Assembly (NCBI GenBank): GCA_008360975.2
Contig: CM039179.1
Location: 52,062,561 to 52,126,560 of the forward strand
DNA from: Lichenostomus cassidix
Lineage: Eukaryota > Chordata > Aves > Passeriformes > Meliphagidae
DNA length: 64,000 nucleotides
Reading direction: 5' to 3'
A program made the position numbers and the translations under genes. Below the pieces are notes generated by a model. It searched no databases. It saw only the letters and a list, made by a program, of their open reading frames with translations, and was not told where the DNA came from. This document shows, piece after piece, positions 36,901 through 50,099 of this stretch. How positions within the stretch are numbered: position 1 is the first letter of the stretch; each line of letters starts with the position of its first letter.

Positions 36901-37327
36901 TAATCAAAGAAGCCAAGAAAAGGGCTAGTAGTATTGCAAATGTAAGCTTATGATTCTTTAAACTATGTTAAACCAAACTTGTTTCCACTTAGATTATGTT
37001 TATACTAACAAAAAGCCAGTACAGGAGTGTGATGAAAATGCTCTTGATATTAAAAGAGCACCTAAAACAGTCCTAATGGCAACTATGGTTTATTTTTAAG
37101 CATTGTTTCATCTATTAAAAAAAAACCAAAAAAAAAAATCCAAACTATTTCTGTGCTTCTTTCAGGAATCAGTGGAATAAAGGAAAAATTCTACTCATTC
37201 TGGCTTAATCCTATCCTATATGAGTTAGGGGAGCTACTACACATTTACACAGAATTACTAGTCAAAATCTCATGTTAAGCTACATCTTTTAAACTGATAA
37301 AATATATTTTTATTACAGATAACTTTT
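33997..37327. other. Unique AT-rich non-coding sequence
   Basis: Nothing recognised. Overlapping open frames on both strands at 34802-35247 are under 100 codons and match no family I know. Confidence 0.5.
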
Positions 37328-37515
37328 GTCAGCACACTGCCACAGACTGCTCAGAGAGGTTCTGAAGTCTCCCTCATTGCAGGTATTCAAGAACCATCTG
37401 ACACAATCCTATGCCATGTGTTCTAAGACAACCCTTCTTGACCAGGGAGGTGGGACCAGATGACCCCCTGTGGTCCCTTTCAGCCTTACCCATTCCATGA
37501 TTCTGTGATTTTTAA
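37328..37515 (+). mobile_element. CR1 LINE 3' tail
   Basis: Sense CR1 3' UTR: CTCAGAGAGGTTCTGAAGTC, CAGGTATTCAAGAACCATCT, GGGACCAGATGACCCCCTG, TGGTCCCTTTCAGCC and the terminal CCATTCCATGATTCTGTGAT at 37493-37512. It is 5' truncated. Confidence 0.93.
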
Positions 37516-40354
37516 TAAGAAGCAGTTATTACTCTTTAACAAAACTAAATAGACCAGGCTTCAGTATAGACAACTTTGAAAATATGTGAAGTAATGGAAG
37601 ATTAATTCCAGTATGATTACTTTTAGTGGTAATTTGTGATATGTGGAGGGTATGAAGACACTTGTAATGAAAAGACATCTGATTTGTTAGCCATTTGACA
37701 TTTTGGCTAATAATTAGTGGAGAGGAAAACCTGACAAATATAAGGTGGGGAAAGTAAATAAAACCCAACTAACCAATCAAAGAAACAAACACACCACACC
37801 CCCCCACCCCACACACCCAAAAACAAACACAACCAAACCCCAAAGAACAGCTGGCCTTTTCAGGTGACCAAATGTAACAATTCTGTCAGGCCTTCAGTCT
37901 TTATTCTGGAAAGAATATCTGTTTGCCACCATGTCTCATTTCTTCATAAAATTAAATATCTTTAACATAATTGTCCTCAAATTACCTGGTCTAATTTACT
38001 CTGTCTTTTCTATGTTTTTCAAAACCTGTCTTCTTGGCTTCATATATTCAATCAAAAATTCAAAAAGTTTTTGTTTCTTTTGAGGGAGGAAAGAGAGAGA
38101 GGCAAGAGTTGGTGTCCCTTTCATTTGTTTTTTCAAAAATATGTCAAAACCCCAGGAGGTTAAATTTAAAATGAATAACCCCTTCTCAAATTATAGAATC
38201 ATAGAACAAATTATTTTATACAATCTTTATGTATTGAAAAATTCCAATGCTTTTACATTCTACATTCACCAAAACACACATGCACATACACACATAAAAA
38301 CAACTCCTTGCAGGCACATTAGGACACTTCCTAATAGCCTTGTTACTTTCCCTCATAGCAGGGAAAGGAAAAGCAGGATGACAGCTTGGCTTCAGCTTCT
38401 GCCTCCTTTCAACTCCCCAGCTGGAAGAGCTCCTCATTGTCCTTGAGAAACTTCTGGACTAACTCCAAGTTTCTATACACATAAGAGGAGACCAAGAACT
38501 GTAATTAGTGCTGCAATTACTGAATGAAATCAGAGGTTTGCTGAATAGCCTACTAGTAGGTGGCAGAGAAGGAACAGATATGATCCTTTAGAATAAAAAT
38601 CACAAGAACAGATTTTTTCTTCTTTCTTCTCTGCACACCCTTGATCCTCAAGAAAAGAAAATGTGATAAGAGAGAGCAACTTCAGAAGTATTCTGCTTGA
38701 AGTTACAGGAGCCAATCCTCAGCCAAAAGATCAAGTAGCAATGTCCACTGGAATTCATTCAGAAAGCCTTCAGCTCAAGAGAGAAGAATGATTGCATCTG
38801 TATGTCACAGCACCTAGCTCTGGATCTCCACTGGATTCTATATAGTGCCTCTTTAGCTGTGTTGGAAGACATTGTTTCATGCAGTTTCCCCTCTCTCGTT
38901 AGGCATAACGGTACCATGGTGAAAGAACCCACCAAGGGTGGTTTTATTTTATATTTTTAATCATTAACCTGAAAGTATGCACTGCCTGCATCTTGCTGTG
39001 ACATGAGAGCATATAAGGGATAGCAAAATACACATTTGAGAAAACTAAAAGTAGTGCTGCCTTATCTCAACTGTCTTTGGAGATGAAGCAAATTATCCAC
39101 TGAATAAAGTCTACACATTGTTTTGGGGAAAGGTAGTTGATGCCCTGGTGTAGGGAGCAAGTTAACAAGTAATAGGAATGAGGAGAGTGCGACAGGAATT
39201 ATGAGAGTGCAATGTATGTTTTACTTTCACCCTCTTTTGTTTAGCAGGATAGATATACCTTGAGAAACTCATTACGTTCTATTCTTGTCAGCAGCTCTGT
39301 ACTTGTCTGTACCTTCATACTAGTCACACTAATACCAAAAATAAATTTTCAGGACAATAAAATGCTTGGTTTTAATGTCATGCTTTTTGAGGTATCATAA
39401 TTGCTACCTCATTATTGCTGCTGGCTGGGCAAAATAGAGTCATCGATATAAATAGTTCAGTCCTAATGCTGGTTGATGTAAATTGGTACAGATGAAAAGA
39501 CTGGCAAGAACTTAGCTGCCAAACTGAGCAGATGATTTTGTTCTCATTCTGCCTTTTTGTCAGTGGAGCATATGCAGTTTTTCCCAGTCCAGCTGGGAAT
39601 TTCACTAAATATAATTCAGAGGAATACTGAGATTTCTGCCTCTCCCTTGCATGTTTGGAATTGACCAATGCATTGAAAAGATTTTAGGCAACAAGAAATT
39701 GGGATCTCCTTAAGTATCATGAATTGGCCAAATGTTCAGAATATTCATTTTGACCATTCACAGTGGAGGGAACCAAAGTTATTTAGTCTACATTGTTTAA
39801 AATGAGATTAATTTTAACGATCTGTTACTAAGGTATATAGTCTATATATATATATATATCTTCATAGATGATGAGACATATCATACATCTTCAGCTCAGC
39901 CTTTTCTGTAAATTTTCATGTTTGAAACGTGTCTGAGTCCTGCTGATTCCTTCTGCCCAACAAACACTCTCTGGAGACACCTATAATTTCATATGTTGCG
40001 TCATATTCTCATATTTGCTACCCGTTTTTAAAATGTTCTCAAAGGAAATTTTCCCTTAATTTGGCTTGGACTGATTTGATGTAAGCTGGATTCCTAAAGA
40101 CATTTTCAGGTACTTACTGGCTGTCGGGTTATCTTTTCTTTCCCTCATTTATTCTGACTTAACTTATTATTACTGCACTGTAACTCTCTTTCTTGTTCTA
40201 TAATCTTTGTCTTTCTTTGAACTCAAACTCCTTATGATAGGAATACATCCTTGCATGTGAATTTATGTGTGTGTTTACACTGAACAGCATTAATTTATGG
40301 GACCACATTGTTTAATGTGCTTCCTAAGAAACATTACTTTTTAAAGTTTTTACT
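37516..40354. other. Unique AT-rich non-coding sequence
   Basis: No gene recognised. It contains the A+C tract at 37756-37848 and a (TA)n run at about 39843-39859. TAGAATCATAGAAC at 38194-38207 resembles a CR1 terminus but no CR1 body adjoins it. Confidence 0.5.
37756..37848. repeat. A+C-only low-complexity tract
   Basis: The plus strand consists almost wholly of A and C (ACACACCACACCCCCCCACC, AAAAACAAACACAACC), with only isolated G or T. Confidence 0.8.
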
Positions 40355-40682
40355 ACAAGAAGAGAAGGAAGGAAAAGACAGAAGGGAGGAATGAAGGAAG
40401 GAATAAAGAAGGGAAAAAGGGAAGAGAGGAAGAAGGAAGGGAAAAAGGGAAAAGAGGAAGAGAGAGGGAAGGGAGGGAGGGAGGGAGGGAGGGAGGGAGG
40501 GAGGGAGGGAGGGAGGAAGGAGGGAAGGAAGGAAGGAAGGAAGGAAGGAAGGAAGGAAGGAAGGAAGGAAGGAAGGAAGGAAGGAAGGAAGGAAGGAAGG
40601 AAGGAAGGAAGGAAGGAAGGAAGGAAGGAAGGAAGGAAGGAAGGAAGGAAGGAAGGAAGGAAGGAAGGAAGGAAGGAAGGAA
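40355..40682. repeat. All-purine tract: (GGGA)n then about 40 perfect GGAA units
   Basis: Purine-rich from about 40355, (GGGA)n at about 40464-40514, then perfect (GGAA)n from 40523 to 40682, about 40 units. Bases 40399-40682 contain hardly any pyrimidine on the plus strand. The 98-codon KEGR-repeat frame at 40391-40687 is an artefact. Mirror symmetry makes triplex formation possible, and GGAA is the core of ETS-factor sites; both are inferences. Copy number in the assembly may be inexact. Confidence 0.95.
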
Positions 40683-40815
40683 TTTAGTTTTTCCTCTAGG
40701 ACTTTATTTTATGGCACTTAAGTACATTCCTGACTATATTTTGGCATGCTTAATTGTTTTTTGGTTAAAAAACCCTCAAAATTGATCTTAGAATCCCTTT
40801 CTTACCCTTTTGTCT
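40683..40815. other. Short spacer between the purine tract and an LTR
   Basis: Unique sequence without recognisable features. Confidence 0.5.
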
Positions 40816-41397
40816 AATAATGTTTAAAAAGTACTTCCCAGATGTTGTAGGTTTGAGAAATCAGTGCTGAATAAGTGTAGCAATGTGGTTCTGCAGATTT
40901 ACACGTGGTTTTTGCTCTGGTCTCCTGCTCTGTATGTTATTGTCTCTTTTTGAAATATGCATCCTGCCTTATCAGAAGTCTTTTGGTGTGTTCCCCCATC
41001 TTTCTTCCCCTCAGACCTTCTGGGATTGGCTCTCCAGAGCCAATCCCTCCCCCCTTCCCTTCCCTTATAAACTCATGCTGGTGTGAGCCCAACTGTCACT
41101 GTCTTAGGCGTCCCAGCCCCTTTGACCTTCTCCCACTTTCCTCCCCCTTTCCCCTTCCCTGCAACCCCCCCCCAAAGACCCGAATAAACCTCCCTGGGAG
41201 ACCAGAGACAGTGTCCAGTATGTTCTTTCACCTCACCCACGTTTCCTGCAGAGTTTCTGTCGCTCCAGTTTCATGCCACGCTGAGCTCCCCCCGGCCCCG
41301 CCTGGCACGGACTTGCGTGGAGGTTCGCACCGCGGCAGACCTTGTTCTTGAGGTTTCTGGGTCCTGCTGCCTCCCCAGAGTGAGAAACCTCAAATAA
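40816..41397 (+). mobile_element. Solo ERV LTR, family B copy 1 (40821-41392), target duplication AATAA
   Basis: Starts TGTTTAAAAAGTACTTCC at 40821 and ends GTGAGAAACCTCA at 41392 (572 bp), flanked by AATAA (40816-40820, 41393-41397). The U3 holds a 12-bp palindrome of inverted CCAAT boxes (41022-41033 and 41036-41047), then CCCTTATAAACTC (TATA, 41066) and AATAAA at 41183-41188. The 3' half aligns with the LTR at 50106 (CCTTCCCTTCCCTTATAA, AATAAAC, GTCCAGTA, TTTCCTGC, ATGCCA, TGCTG...AGAAAC). The 148-codon frame at 40905-41351 lies inside the LTR and is not a gene. The AT-rich 5-bp duplication could be chance, but the length agrees with copy 2. Confidence 0.82.
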
Positions 41398-43299
41398 GCA
41401 ATAATTTTATTCCATAGACTGGATCCAGTTCCTGAAGAGATCAGCACATTTCACTTCTAAAGATGAATTGTCCTTCACTTCCAACACCCTGAACTCCATG
41501 TGATAATTTACCTTATTTGTCTTTCTTTTGAAGCCAACTTATTCACATTAAACTGAATTTGCAACTCCAGTGTGAGAACATGGAACAGATCAAGAAAGGA
41601 AACAATATTTCAGCAGGGATGTAGTATGTTTTTCACCTTATTTTCTTTCCCCTGTTCCTGACCTTGATTTGTGTAGTTAAGGAATGGGAAAGAGGCTGTG
41701 GCATTTGCAGTCTTGTGATCAGGAGGTGGAAGGTGTCTGATCCTAGACACCCTGAGTCACCCTGCTAAATCCATGTATGTTTATTTATATTGTTTTCCTA
41801 TTCTTAACTCAGTCTTTTATGTCTGTGCATAACATGAGCACTAGCCATATTACACAATGTGCTTTGTTGTAGAGTATATAAACTTATCTATATGAGCTAG
41901 GAAGAGTGTCAGAAACAGCCAAAAGAAAAGGGCATGGAGTTCTGCATGGGTAGATCTCATCTTCTCATCTGAGATTTGTAATCATATTGAAGTCTATTAA
42001 AGTTGCAGAACCATGGATCATCAGACATGGGTCGTATTTCAGATACATCAAACAGCATATTTTCTACAATATCAAGATGTGAAACCTCTAATACTAACAC
42101 CCCACATCACTGGTTTCCAATCACAGTTCAATCCACAGATCCAAAGAATAGTAAACTGCAAAGATGTGGCTAATTTGTAGGGGTAAAAGGTGACCAAAAA
42201 ATCAATACAATTCTTCTGTGGTAGCCAGTTAATATGGCAGTGGCCATTTCATATAAAAATCCTTAAATTGCCCTACTCAAAGATAACTTATACTTGGCAG
42301 AATTAATTTTTATGTTTCAATTTGCAGCCCTTATCTTGCCAGTGTAGTATAAAATGTGCCATCTATACCTGGTACAGAGTAGTAAACACAATTTAAATAA
42401 GTGTGACGGTATATATGTTTTTTAGTCATTGATAACATATTCTATTAATTTAAATGCTATCCCTATATTTTTTTTTCTATTTTTTGCCTGTTAAATCCTC
42501 TTTTTTTCCTAGTTCCTGGAACTTATTTCTGTATTCTTTCCCTGTAGTTCCCACTCTCTTATCTTAATCAGGTATAGCATGGGAAGTTATAGATATGAAG
42601 CTAGGAAATAGGTATCTCCTATACTTGCTCATCACTGATGTGATTCTCCATAGGAAGGTAGCATTCTATAACAGAAGGGGAACTTAAAAATAAAAGTGGG
42701 TAGTACCAGAAAAGACTCAAAGAGAGATGGAAAGAATACTACAACACAAGATTTTCTTCTTTTCTTTGTGTGATTTCTCATTATCTCATTTGTACATGTA
42801 ATACTTATAAAATTACTCTATCAGATGTTCTATTGCATAACCATTGGCTAACTACCAAATTCCAGGACTCTGGAGATTCTCCATATTTGATTCCGTGTTT
42901 TGTTGCCACTCAGTTATCTGGCATGTCTGCAATTGCATAAACTTTTAATTTTACTGATTGAGAATCACATGGACCTCTGATTCTCACTCATAATCAAACA
43001 AAGAAAAATTATATTTTTAGATGTATGACTTAAATATATTGTTTTAGTTTTGATGTTGCATTATATTTAATCTCACTTTTTGAAAACCAGTAAGAAATTT
43101 GTCTTAGCAGCAGTCATTCTGTGATTTACATAGAAAATACTCCTTGTTCTCTGTATATTTTTAAGGATAAGATTTGCATAAAAAACAAAGCTTACTCTAT
43201 GATTCTGTAAGGGAACAAAACTGATCTGAGATATAATCCCCTTCATGATTCCTCGAGCCCATATTCTCATTCCAAGAGACATGAAGGCTTCCACTGGCA
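41398..43299. other. Unique AT-rich non-coding sequence
   Basis: Nothing recognised. Confidence 0.5.
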
Positions 43300-43380
43300 C
43301 CATTTCTACCTTTCCAGAGGAATCCAAAGTTCATGAGATTTGTTGCCTTTCTCTGGACATGTTACAATTTCGACAGCCTG
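43300..43380 (-). mobile_element. Probable short CR1 relic
   Basis: On the minus strand AACATGTCCAGAGAAAGGCA then ACAAATCTCATGAA resembles the CR1 ORF2 segment between the LEYCVQFW-like and YEERLRELG-like blocks. Only about 80 bp can be aligned by eye. The 152-codon minus frame at 43789-43331 overlaps its edge but is otherwise unexplained AT-rich sequence. Confidence 0.35.
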
Positions 43381-45988
43381 AGGGAGATGGCCAAAGGATA
43401 AGAAGTGAGTGGAGCTGCAGAGACCACAATTCCTTTGAGGGCAGGACATGCCCAGAGCACTCCTCTTGGAACCCAGCTCTCATGGCACCCTGTGCAGGGA
43501 TTCCACCCACAGTATAAATGCAGTGATTGGGGAAAGGGTGACAGAAATTGGGATTTTGGGTTTGGTTTTTCTCTTTTTTTTTAACATATTGTACTCTAAA
43601 AACCCTCTGTACACCATATGTTTTGTCACAAAGATTCACAGAGAAAGAAACTGTTAAGTGAATGAGTAAGGAAATATTTTTAGGAGTTGTATTCTTTGGT
43701 TTATTGAATTTGCACTGAATTAAACTAAGGGGGTTTATGGGGTTTTTCTGTTTGTTTTTGTTTGAGTTTTCTTGTCTCTGCATATACATAGGGACACGTC
43801 TTCAGATGTTTACAAGGTGAATGTCTTGATACAAGTTAGTGAAGAGTCAGGAGAATAATTCATTCACCTAAATGACTTGGTGTCAAATGCTTTTTTAGAC
43901 ACCCTAAGGCATTTGAATTTCACGTAAGGAAACAGAACCTTGTTCTTTTGTTCATAGGAGAGCAAGATAAAAAATAATAAATAAAAAAGCCCCAGATTCT
44001 CATTTACATTGACATCTACAGTGTTGTTCCACTACCAGCTGAATTAAATTGAAAGAGAAGTGAACCAAATACAATATCCAAGGTAAAAATATCACTGGAA
44101 AAATGAGTTTTCACGAAAAGTCAGAGTGAAGGCTAAAGTACTCATTGGGGAGATAGTCTACAAATTATTCAAATGTAGTCAAATTGAAAAGAGCAGCATA
44201 CACATTTTGAAATGTTATATTGCTATCAAAGTACACCTTCATATTCCTTCTGGACAGTCCAGGATATCTCTGCTACTGCCTTCAGAATACAATAATAGAT
44301 GAAGAGAAGAATAAAGAAGTTATTTCCATTAATATTTACAGGTTGCTTCCTTATACATTCCTCTATTCCATCTGATTTATTGATAATAAATCTGAGAGAA
44401 TTAAAATAAAAATAAGTAAAAATCACAGAATTTCTTTGTAAAAGACTGTTAAATACTTCATATTTATAACAGCACAAACATTTAAATAAGTGCATTTTGT
44501 GTGCCTAAAATAGAAAGATGAGATTGTGTCATTTGATATTGCTGCTTCTTTTCACGTAAGTTTTAACTATGAAATAGCATATATATCAATAGTATGTAAA
44601 AATAGTACAGTGTACTACTAAACAGTGTAAATGAAACCCTCAATTTCAAAATATAGAATTTAAAGTGAAAATTTGTTATGATTTTAGGATCTATATTAAA
44701 TTACTGCAGATGATAAAGGATGCTGAAGTAATTTGAAGAATACAGAACCATCAAAATGATAATACAACGTATCAGAAAAAACTCCCCTTTAACCAAGTAG
44801 TTTCATTCTTCCAGAACATGTTGAAGATTATTTGTAAAACAATGCAAGCAGCAGGTAGTTTATAACTAATATTTCTCTTGATATTGCATTCCAGCCTCCA
44901 GCAGTCTATGTATTTGGGATTTCCCCAGGTAGAGGATCCATGTTTCAAATTTCATTGTTCAAAAATAATGAAGTGAACTTGGCCTTACAGTAATGATTAA
45001 TACACTGAAGTTTTAAGCACTACAAATGAACAAATAAAAAAAATAAATAAAATCCTTTTAATTTTGGTTGTGAGAATTAGGAGTAACTGACAGAAATTTT
45101 GGTAAAAAAACCCCAAAACCATACACTTATACTATAGCTGTACTCACAAGAGTTTTATTTTTGTCCTTAATCACAGCACTACTGTCAAGTAAGTCACTTT
45201 TATTTGAGAGTCTTAAATATTTTGGACACCTGAAATCAGGACCATACTTCATGATCTTGCAAGAATTACCTAATATCCAATTTGCAATGATTTCCACCCC
45301 GGCTGCCATTATCAGTACATCTCAGCTGAATGGGCTAAGACTTTGTTACTTAATATGAATTCAGTTATCTCACCTTGGAATTCTTTCTTTCTAATTCCTT
45401 GTCTTGTTTAGTTTGGTACTTTTACGCTGCCTTGCTTACAGAATGAATAATAGGAGTGGTTAGGGCTCATTAACTTCTTGCATAAAACAGGGCCCTATGT
45501 CACAGTGGCTATTATAGTATTACTATTGTGCTATGGCTAGTAATTTTCTCTTCGTTAAAAATAACTGCACAGAAGCACAAGATTTTACAGCATCACCTAA
45601 AGAGAGATGGAAACATTTTTTTTTAGAAGCTGAGTAGTAAAAACATCTTTCCTGACCTCATCCAAACACATAAAATTGGCAAAATAGACAAAATTCTTTT
45701 GCAAAACAATAAGAAAGAAGATAACAGAGTAAATGCAGAGTAAAAAAACTTTTTTTTTTCAGTGGTGTAGAAGTGGTTTGACAGGCTATGAAAATGATGA
45801 GGCATAGGTAGAGCATGTCACAGGTGTTTAAGAAGTGTGCCAGAGTCCTGAATACAACTTAGAATGGATTTGTTTTAAAGAAGCTCCAAAAGGTAACTGA
45901 CAGCTTTGGGCAACTGAAGTAACACAATGGGTAATTTTAGAAAGCAATAGCCATTATACCAGGTAGACCATAATAAATGTATTATACT
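43381..45988. other. Unique AT-rich non-coding sequence
   Basis: No gene or transposon recognised. Confidence 0.5.
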
Positions 45989-46400
45989 GTTCTGCTTCTG
46001 GCCAGGACAGGGTTAACTTCTGCAGTAGCCAGGAGGGTGCATGACTAGGACTTGAAGGTAATTTTATGCCACCTCACATCATTGCTGGATGCAGGGAAAA
46101 GGGACTGTCTTCCAAGGAGAAGGGGTTCCTTCTGGTCCAGCTAGCATGGCACCAGTCCCAAGCACGAGGGTGTGGCAGGACTCAGGCTCAGTAGGCATTT
46201 TGCATGTGAATTAGTCTTTCTTTAGTAATGTTCATTTACTTATCTCATTGCTGTTTCCAGTAAATTGTTCTTATGTCAGCCTATGATCTTTGCCTTTTGT
46301 GCCACATGGGGAGGGAAGACGGGGTGAGGGAGTGATGGAAAGGCAGAGTGGTTTGGAGAGTGTCAGTGTGAGAATTAACATGGGCCGTTCCTGAACAACC
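45989..46400 (+). mobile_element. ERV LTR (about 410 bp)
   Basis: Starts TGTTCTGCTTCTGGCCAGGA at 45989. Blocks GGTTAACTTCTGCAGTAGCC, GGTAATTTTATGCCACC, GGGACTGTCTTCCAAGGAGA, AGGGGTTCCTTCTGGTCCAG, AGTCCCAAGCACGAGGGTGT, GTGAATTAGTCTTTCTTTAG, CAGTAAATTGTTCTTATG and GGGGAGGGAAGACGGGGTGA match a common bird ERV LTR as I remember it. The right end is probably near CCTGAACA (46397). No target duplication could be fixed. No internal sequence adjoins it. Confidence 0.82.
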
Positions 46401-47237
46401 AAATATCCCTATTGAAGGTTTAAAACTAGGCAAGGCTGAGAAATCAGATAATCAAAAGCAGTTTTTAGGATTAGAAATTAGATATTTGAAATTTCATGCA
46501 CAAATGCATTAATTCTTATAGGAAAAAAGAAGAAGCTAACACTACTAGAAAAGACAATAACTATTCTATAATAAAATGTATGTGTAGTGCAATTCAGGGA
46601 GGGTTTTATGAGTGGATTCAGCTGACCTATATATATAGAGAGAGAAAGATACACAATATCTTTGATAAAAATAGAAACCTATGGATTCACATGAAAATTT
46701 AACAGAAATACAGTAAAAGCTCATCAAACTAAATAGTTTCCTGGTGAAAGCTTTCACAGGTTAACAAGCTACAATGTTCAAGTAAAGAAAAAAATTGAAT
46801 TTTTCAATCAGCTCTGTTCAGTAGAAATTATAGGTAAGAATACTGTGGTCTTCTATGATAGAAAATAAACACTTCATGTTAAACCATCTAGCCCTTAAGC
46901 CTGCTAAAATCATCATGTTTTGTATGACTCTAAGTATTAAATCACGATGCAGTAGAGTGATAATGTCCAAGCAGAAGTGAGTGGGAAAAGAGGGTTGAAT
47001 GCATAAATTTGTAAGATGAGGTCAAGAGACATGAAGTCTGAAGTTGGACATCATGAGTTAATCAAACTGAAGAATAAAAATGTGGGATACATCTGTCCTA
47101 ATGTAGGCATCTATGATTTAGACATCTGCATCTGACTGAATAACCATGAATATATAGCCATTTATAATTCTGACATTCTAGGAACTTCTCAGATATCAGT
47201 ATGTATTAACTGTGATTATAAATAGTCAAGTGATTCC
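46401..47237. other. Unique non-coding sequence
   Basis: Nothing recognised. A (TA)n(GA)n run lies at about 46629-46647. Confidence 0.5.
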
Positions 47238-47407
47238 CACAAGAAAACCTCCAAACCCAAGAAAACCCCAAAACAAACCAACCAAAAAAAAATCCAAAAA
47301 CCAACTAAAACAAAGAAACAAAAAAAAACCCCACAAAATAAAAACCACCAAAAAAACCCAGATAACCCACTCAAAACCCCCCAAAAATAAACAAGCAAAA
47401 CCCAGAA
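47238..47407. repeat. A+C-only low-complexity tract
   Basis: About 170 bp on the plus strand with A and C in runs (CCAAACCCAAGAAAACCCC, AACAAACCAACC, AAAAAACCCCAC) and very little G or T. The overlapping minus frames rich in Phe, Trp and Gly, and the Lys/Pro-rich plus frame 47212-47454, are artefacts. Confidence 0.85.
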
Positions 47408-50099
47408 ACAATGCTAGAAAAGCATTTCTTTATAATGATTTATTTCAGATTTGATTTACAGATTATGTTTCTCCTGTTGAGCCTGTACCTTAATGTTCCT
47501 TTTGACCCTATTTATGTTGGACGTCTCTGTTCACATTGCAAAAGCCTAATTATTGTTATTACCACCCAGTGGACACTGCCATAAGTTATAGGTCAAAAGA
47601 TTGTCTAACATGACCTATAGTTTGTCAGAAAAAGGCAGTGGAAAGAGGAATACAACAGCAAGTATGTGCCAAAAGCCAAAAATAAATTGGAAGGTGACTT
47701 ATAAGCTTTTTCATCTGTTTTAAAAACTAATTAACCCTAAAGCCACACATTGAAGTCTACAAGTAAGTTTGAATTTGTGGCCAGAGAAGTTGCTGGTTTT
47801 TTATATATGTATAAATGCATAATTTCAAATTACTCATATGCATATTTTAAATATAGAAAAATTTCACTAAAAAATTCTCTTCAGTCAAGGTTCATATGAC
47901 TTCAAACCTAAATTCTTTACTGCATTATTATTTTACACAGATAATACACTTATGGATGTATCATCAAAAAATATATTTCTAATATTATTTTGCTCTTTAA
48001 TATTTTTTCAAATCCCTCCTCACGAAGATCCTGCATGTTCACTGTAGTGCTAAGAATAAAAAAAAAAAACCAACTTCATTACCTTTTCTTAATGTAAAAG
48101 ATCATTTATTTGTCAGCAATATTTGGGCTGGCATTTTTTAGGACTGCATAGAGAAAGAAATAAGTGACTTACAAATTAATTAATACAACAGAACTGGCAA
48201 AATATTATGACACTTATCTTTTATATTTATAAATTTTTTGTCAAGTACTCTACTTTGTTCATTGGTTGTAAAGATTCCACATCTAGCTAAATAACTGTCA
48301 CTTAATTTCTTCACTTCTCATATTAACAGTCAAAATATTGCTCACTCATTACCTTTTTCACTACTAATGCCTGTTTACTGAGACATAAGGGGAATGATTT
48401 TCACCACAGAGAAAAGGTAGTTTTAAAAGAAATTTTACTTTTGGTGATGTAAAGATATTAGACATGATAAGGAGCAATTGAGATCACCACTGTAACTATG
48501 AGACCTGGTCTCCAACCAACTTATGTGCTATTTCACAGTAATGAATTATCATTCCTGATATGAAAATGCAAGTCTCTCTTGTATTATCCCTGTTTATCCA
48601 GGTAATTTTTTTGTTTGTTTGTTTTTGGAGGGGTTTTTTTGTTTGTTTCTTTTGGTTTTGGGTTTCTTTTGCATGTCATTTTAAAGATCTCTGTTTCTTC
48701 TGTTCATTGTTGTCAGGGTAATCTTATGATCATCTCTGCATTTTTTTTTAAATTCTTCCTATAAAAATAGAAAACAAAAGAAAACTTTTCATCAAGCATA
48801 AACTATCCTTCTCTTCACATCTTTGTTTATTTTTGTCAAGGCTGCAGTGTATTACACATCTCAGCTGTATGAAGTGGGAGAGAAAAGATTAAATTCTGAT
48901 ATCATTGAAACATATCCAGAGCAGTCATCCCTTGTCTTGCATAAGAAATCAAGATAAGTGAATACAAAGTGTTATTTTCAAGTATATAAAAGTAGTAAGT
49001 GCACACTTATCACACAGGATGTTTGCATTGTTGAATATCCTTCCAGTAACTCAGCAAAGGTGAAGAATGAGGTGGTTTAATTAGCAACAAAAACAGCTAA
49101 GCATATTTGGGTTAATCATGTCTCAAGGATATTGTGAAGAACTTCAAAAGGACTTTGGTGAACAGGCAGTCTAATTCTGGATGAAATAACTTTCATTGAA
49201 GGCAAAGTGGTGAATGTTGGAGGGAATAATATGACCTACTTGTGTATGTTTGAGTTCTAAATGAACTGCAACACAAATGACAAAAAACCAGGCACCAACA
49301 TTGATAGATCAATAAAAAGTCCTGCAATGGAGGTCAAAAAGAAAATGAAATGCTTACCTGAAAGAGGAGGCATACAAGTCAGTGGTGAAAATGAACACAT
49401 CTCTTCTTGTGATCTTACCATTTAAATCAGAAGTATATTGCCAACTAAAATAGTCTTTTTATTTCTGGTCACACCAATGAACAGATGAAAGGAAAGAAGA
49501 AAGGAATTTATAATTAGGTCTTGATATAGAATAGAAAGATTTATTTTCTTCCTGTTATTCGTAAATCAGATTTACTACTATCAGTAATGTCTGCTCTGAT
49601 TCAGATGCATATTCAGTGATCAGTGGGGCTCTGAAAAGAGGAAAATGTGTTTCACTAAGAGTCTGACAGCAGCATGAATTATTGTCAAGGCTGCAAATGG
49701 AGATACACAAAACACAGGAGTGCTTTCTGCACATTTCAAAATTGTGCCTCCATGGCTAGCTAGCCGAGGAGGAACTCACGTAGGATGCCTTAAGTTCCAT
49801 ATGTCAAGCATCAGAATTTCAGCTACAACCCAATTATCTGACTGTTTCTAATAAATGCAAATTCTGTCATACAATTCTGCTCGATATGAATATGCCTACT
49901 TGTTGCAGTGGCTATGGCACATCTGAGTGCCCCAACCCCATGGGAGGGAGATGGGGATGGGTCCCATGGGAGATGGGCATGGTACGCTCCCAGGACCCCC
50001 TGCTCTCCAGGCCAGTTGGAAGGCACCAGACTTGACAGGATGTGACAGCCACTCCTCTCCTCCTCCCCCGCTTCCAAATATGGTTTTAATTCTAGAATG
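47408..50099. other. Unique AT-rich non-coding sequence
   Basis: No gene recognised. It contains a T+G tract at about 48606-48666 (GTTTGTTT and GGGGTTTTTTT units) and a small tandem duplication of CCCATGGGAG...GATGGG at about 49937-49988. Confidence 0.5.

Noticed and set aside
38194..38207. CR1 3' terminus (TAGAATCATAGAAC)
   Set aside because: No CR1 body adjoins it on either side; too short to support.
40391..40687. KEGR-repeat 98-codon frame
   Set aside because: Direct translation of the GGAA microsatellite.
40905..41351. 148-codon frame
   Set aside because: Contained in the U3-R-U5 of the solo LTR at 40821-41392 and crosses its promoter and polyadenylation signal.
43331..43789. 152-codon minus frame
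   Set aside because: Lys/Asn/Gln-rich N-terminal half from AT-rich DNA and a C-terminal edge in a possible CR1 relic; no family recognised.
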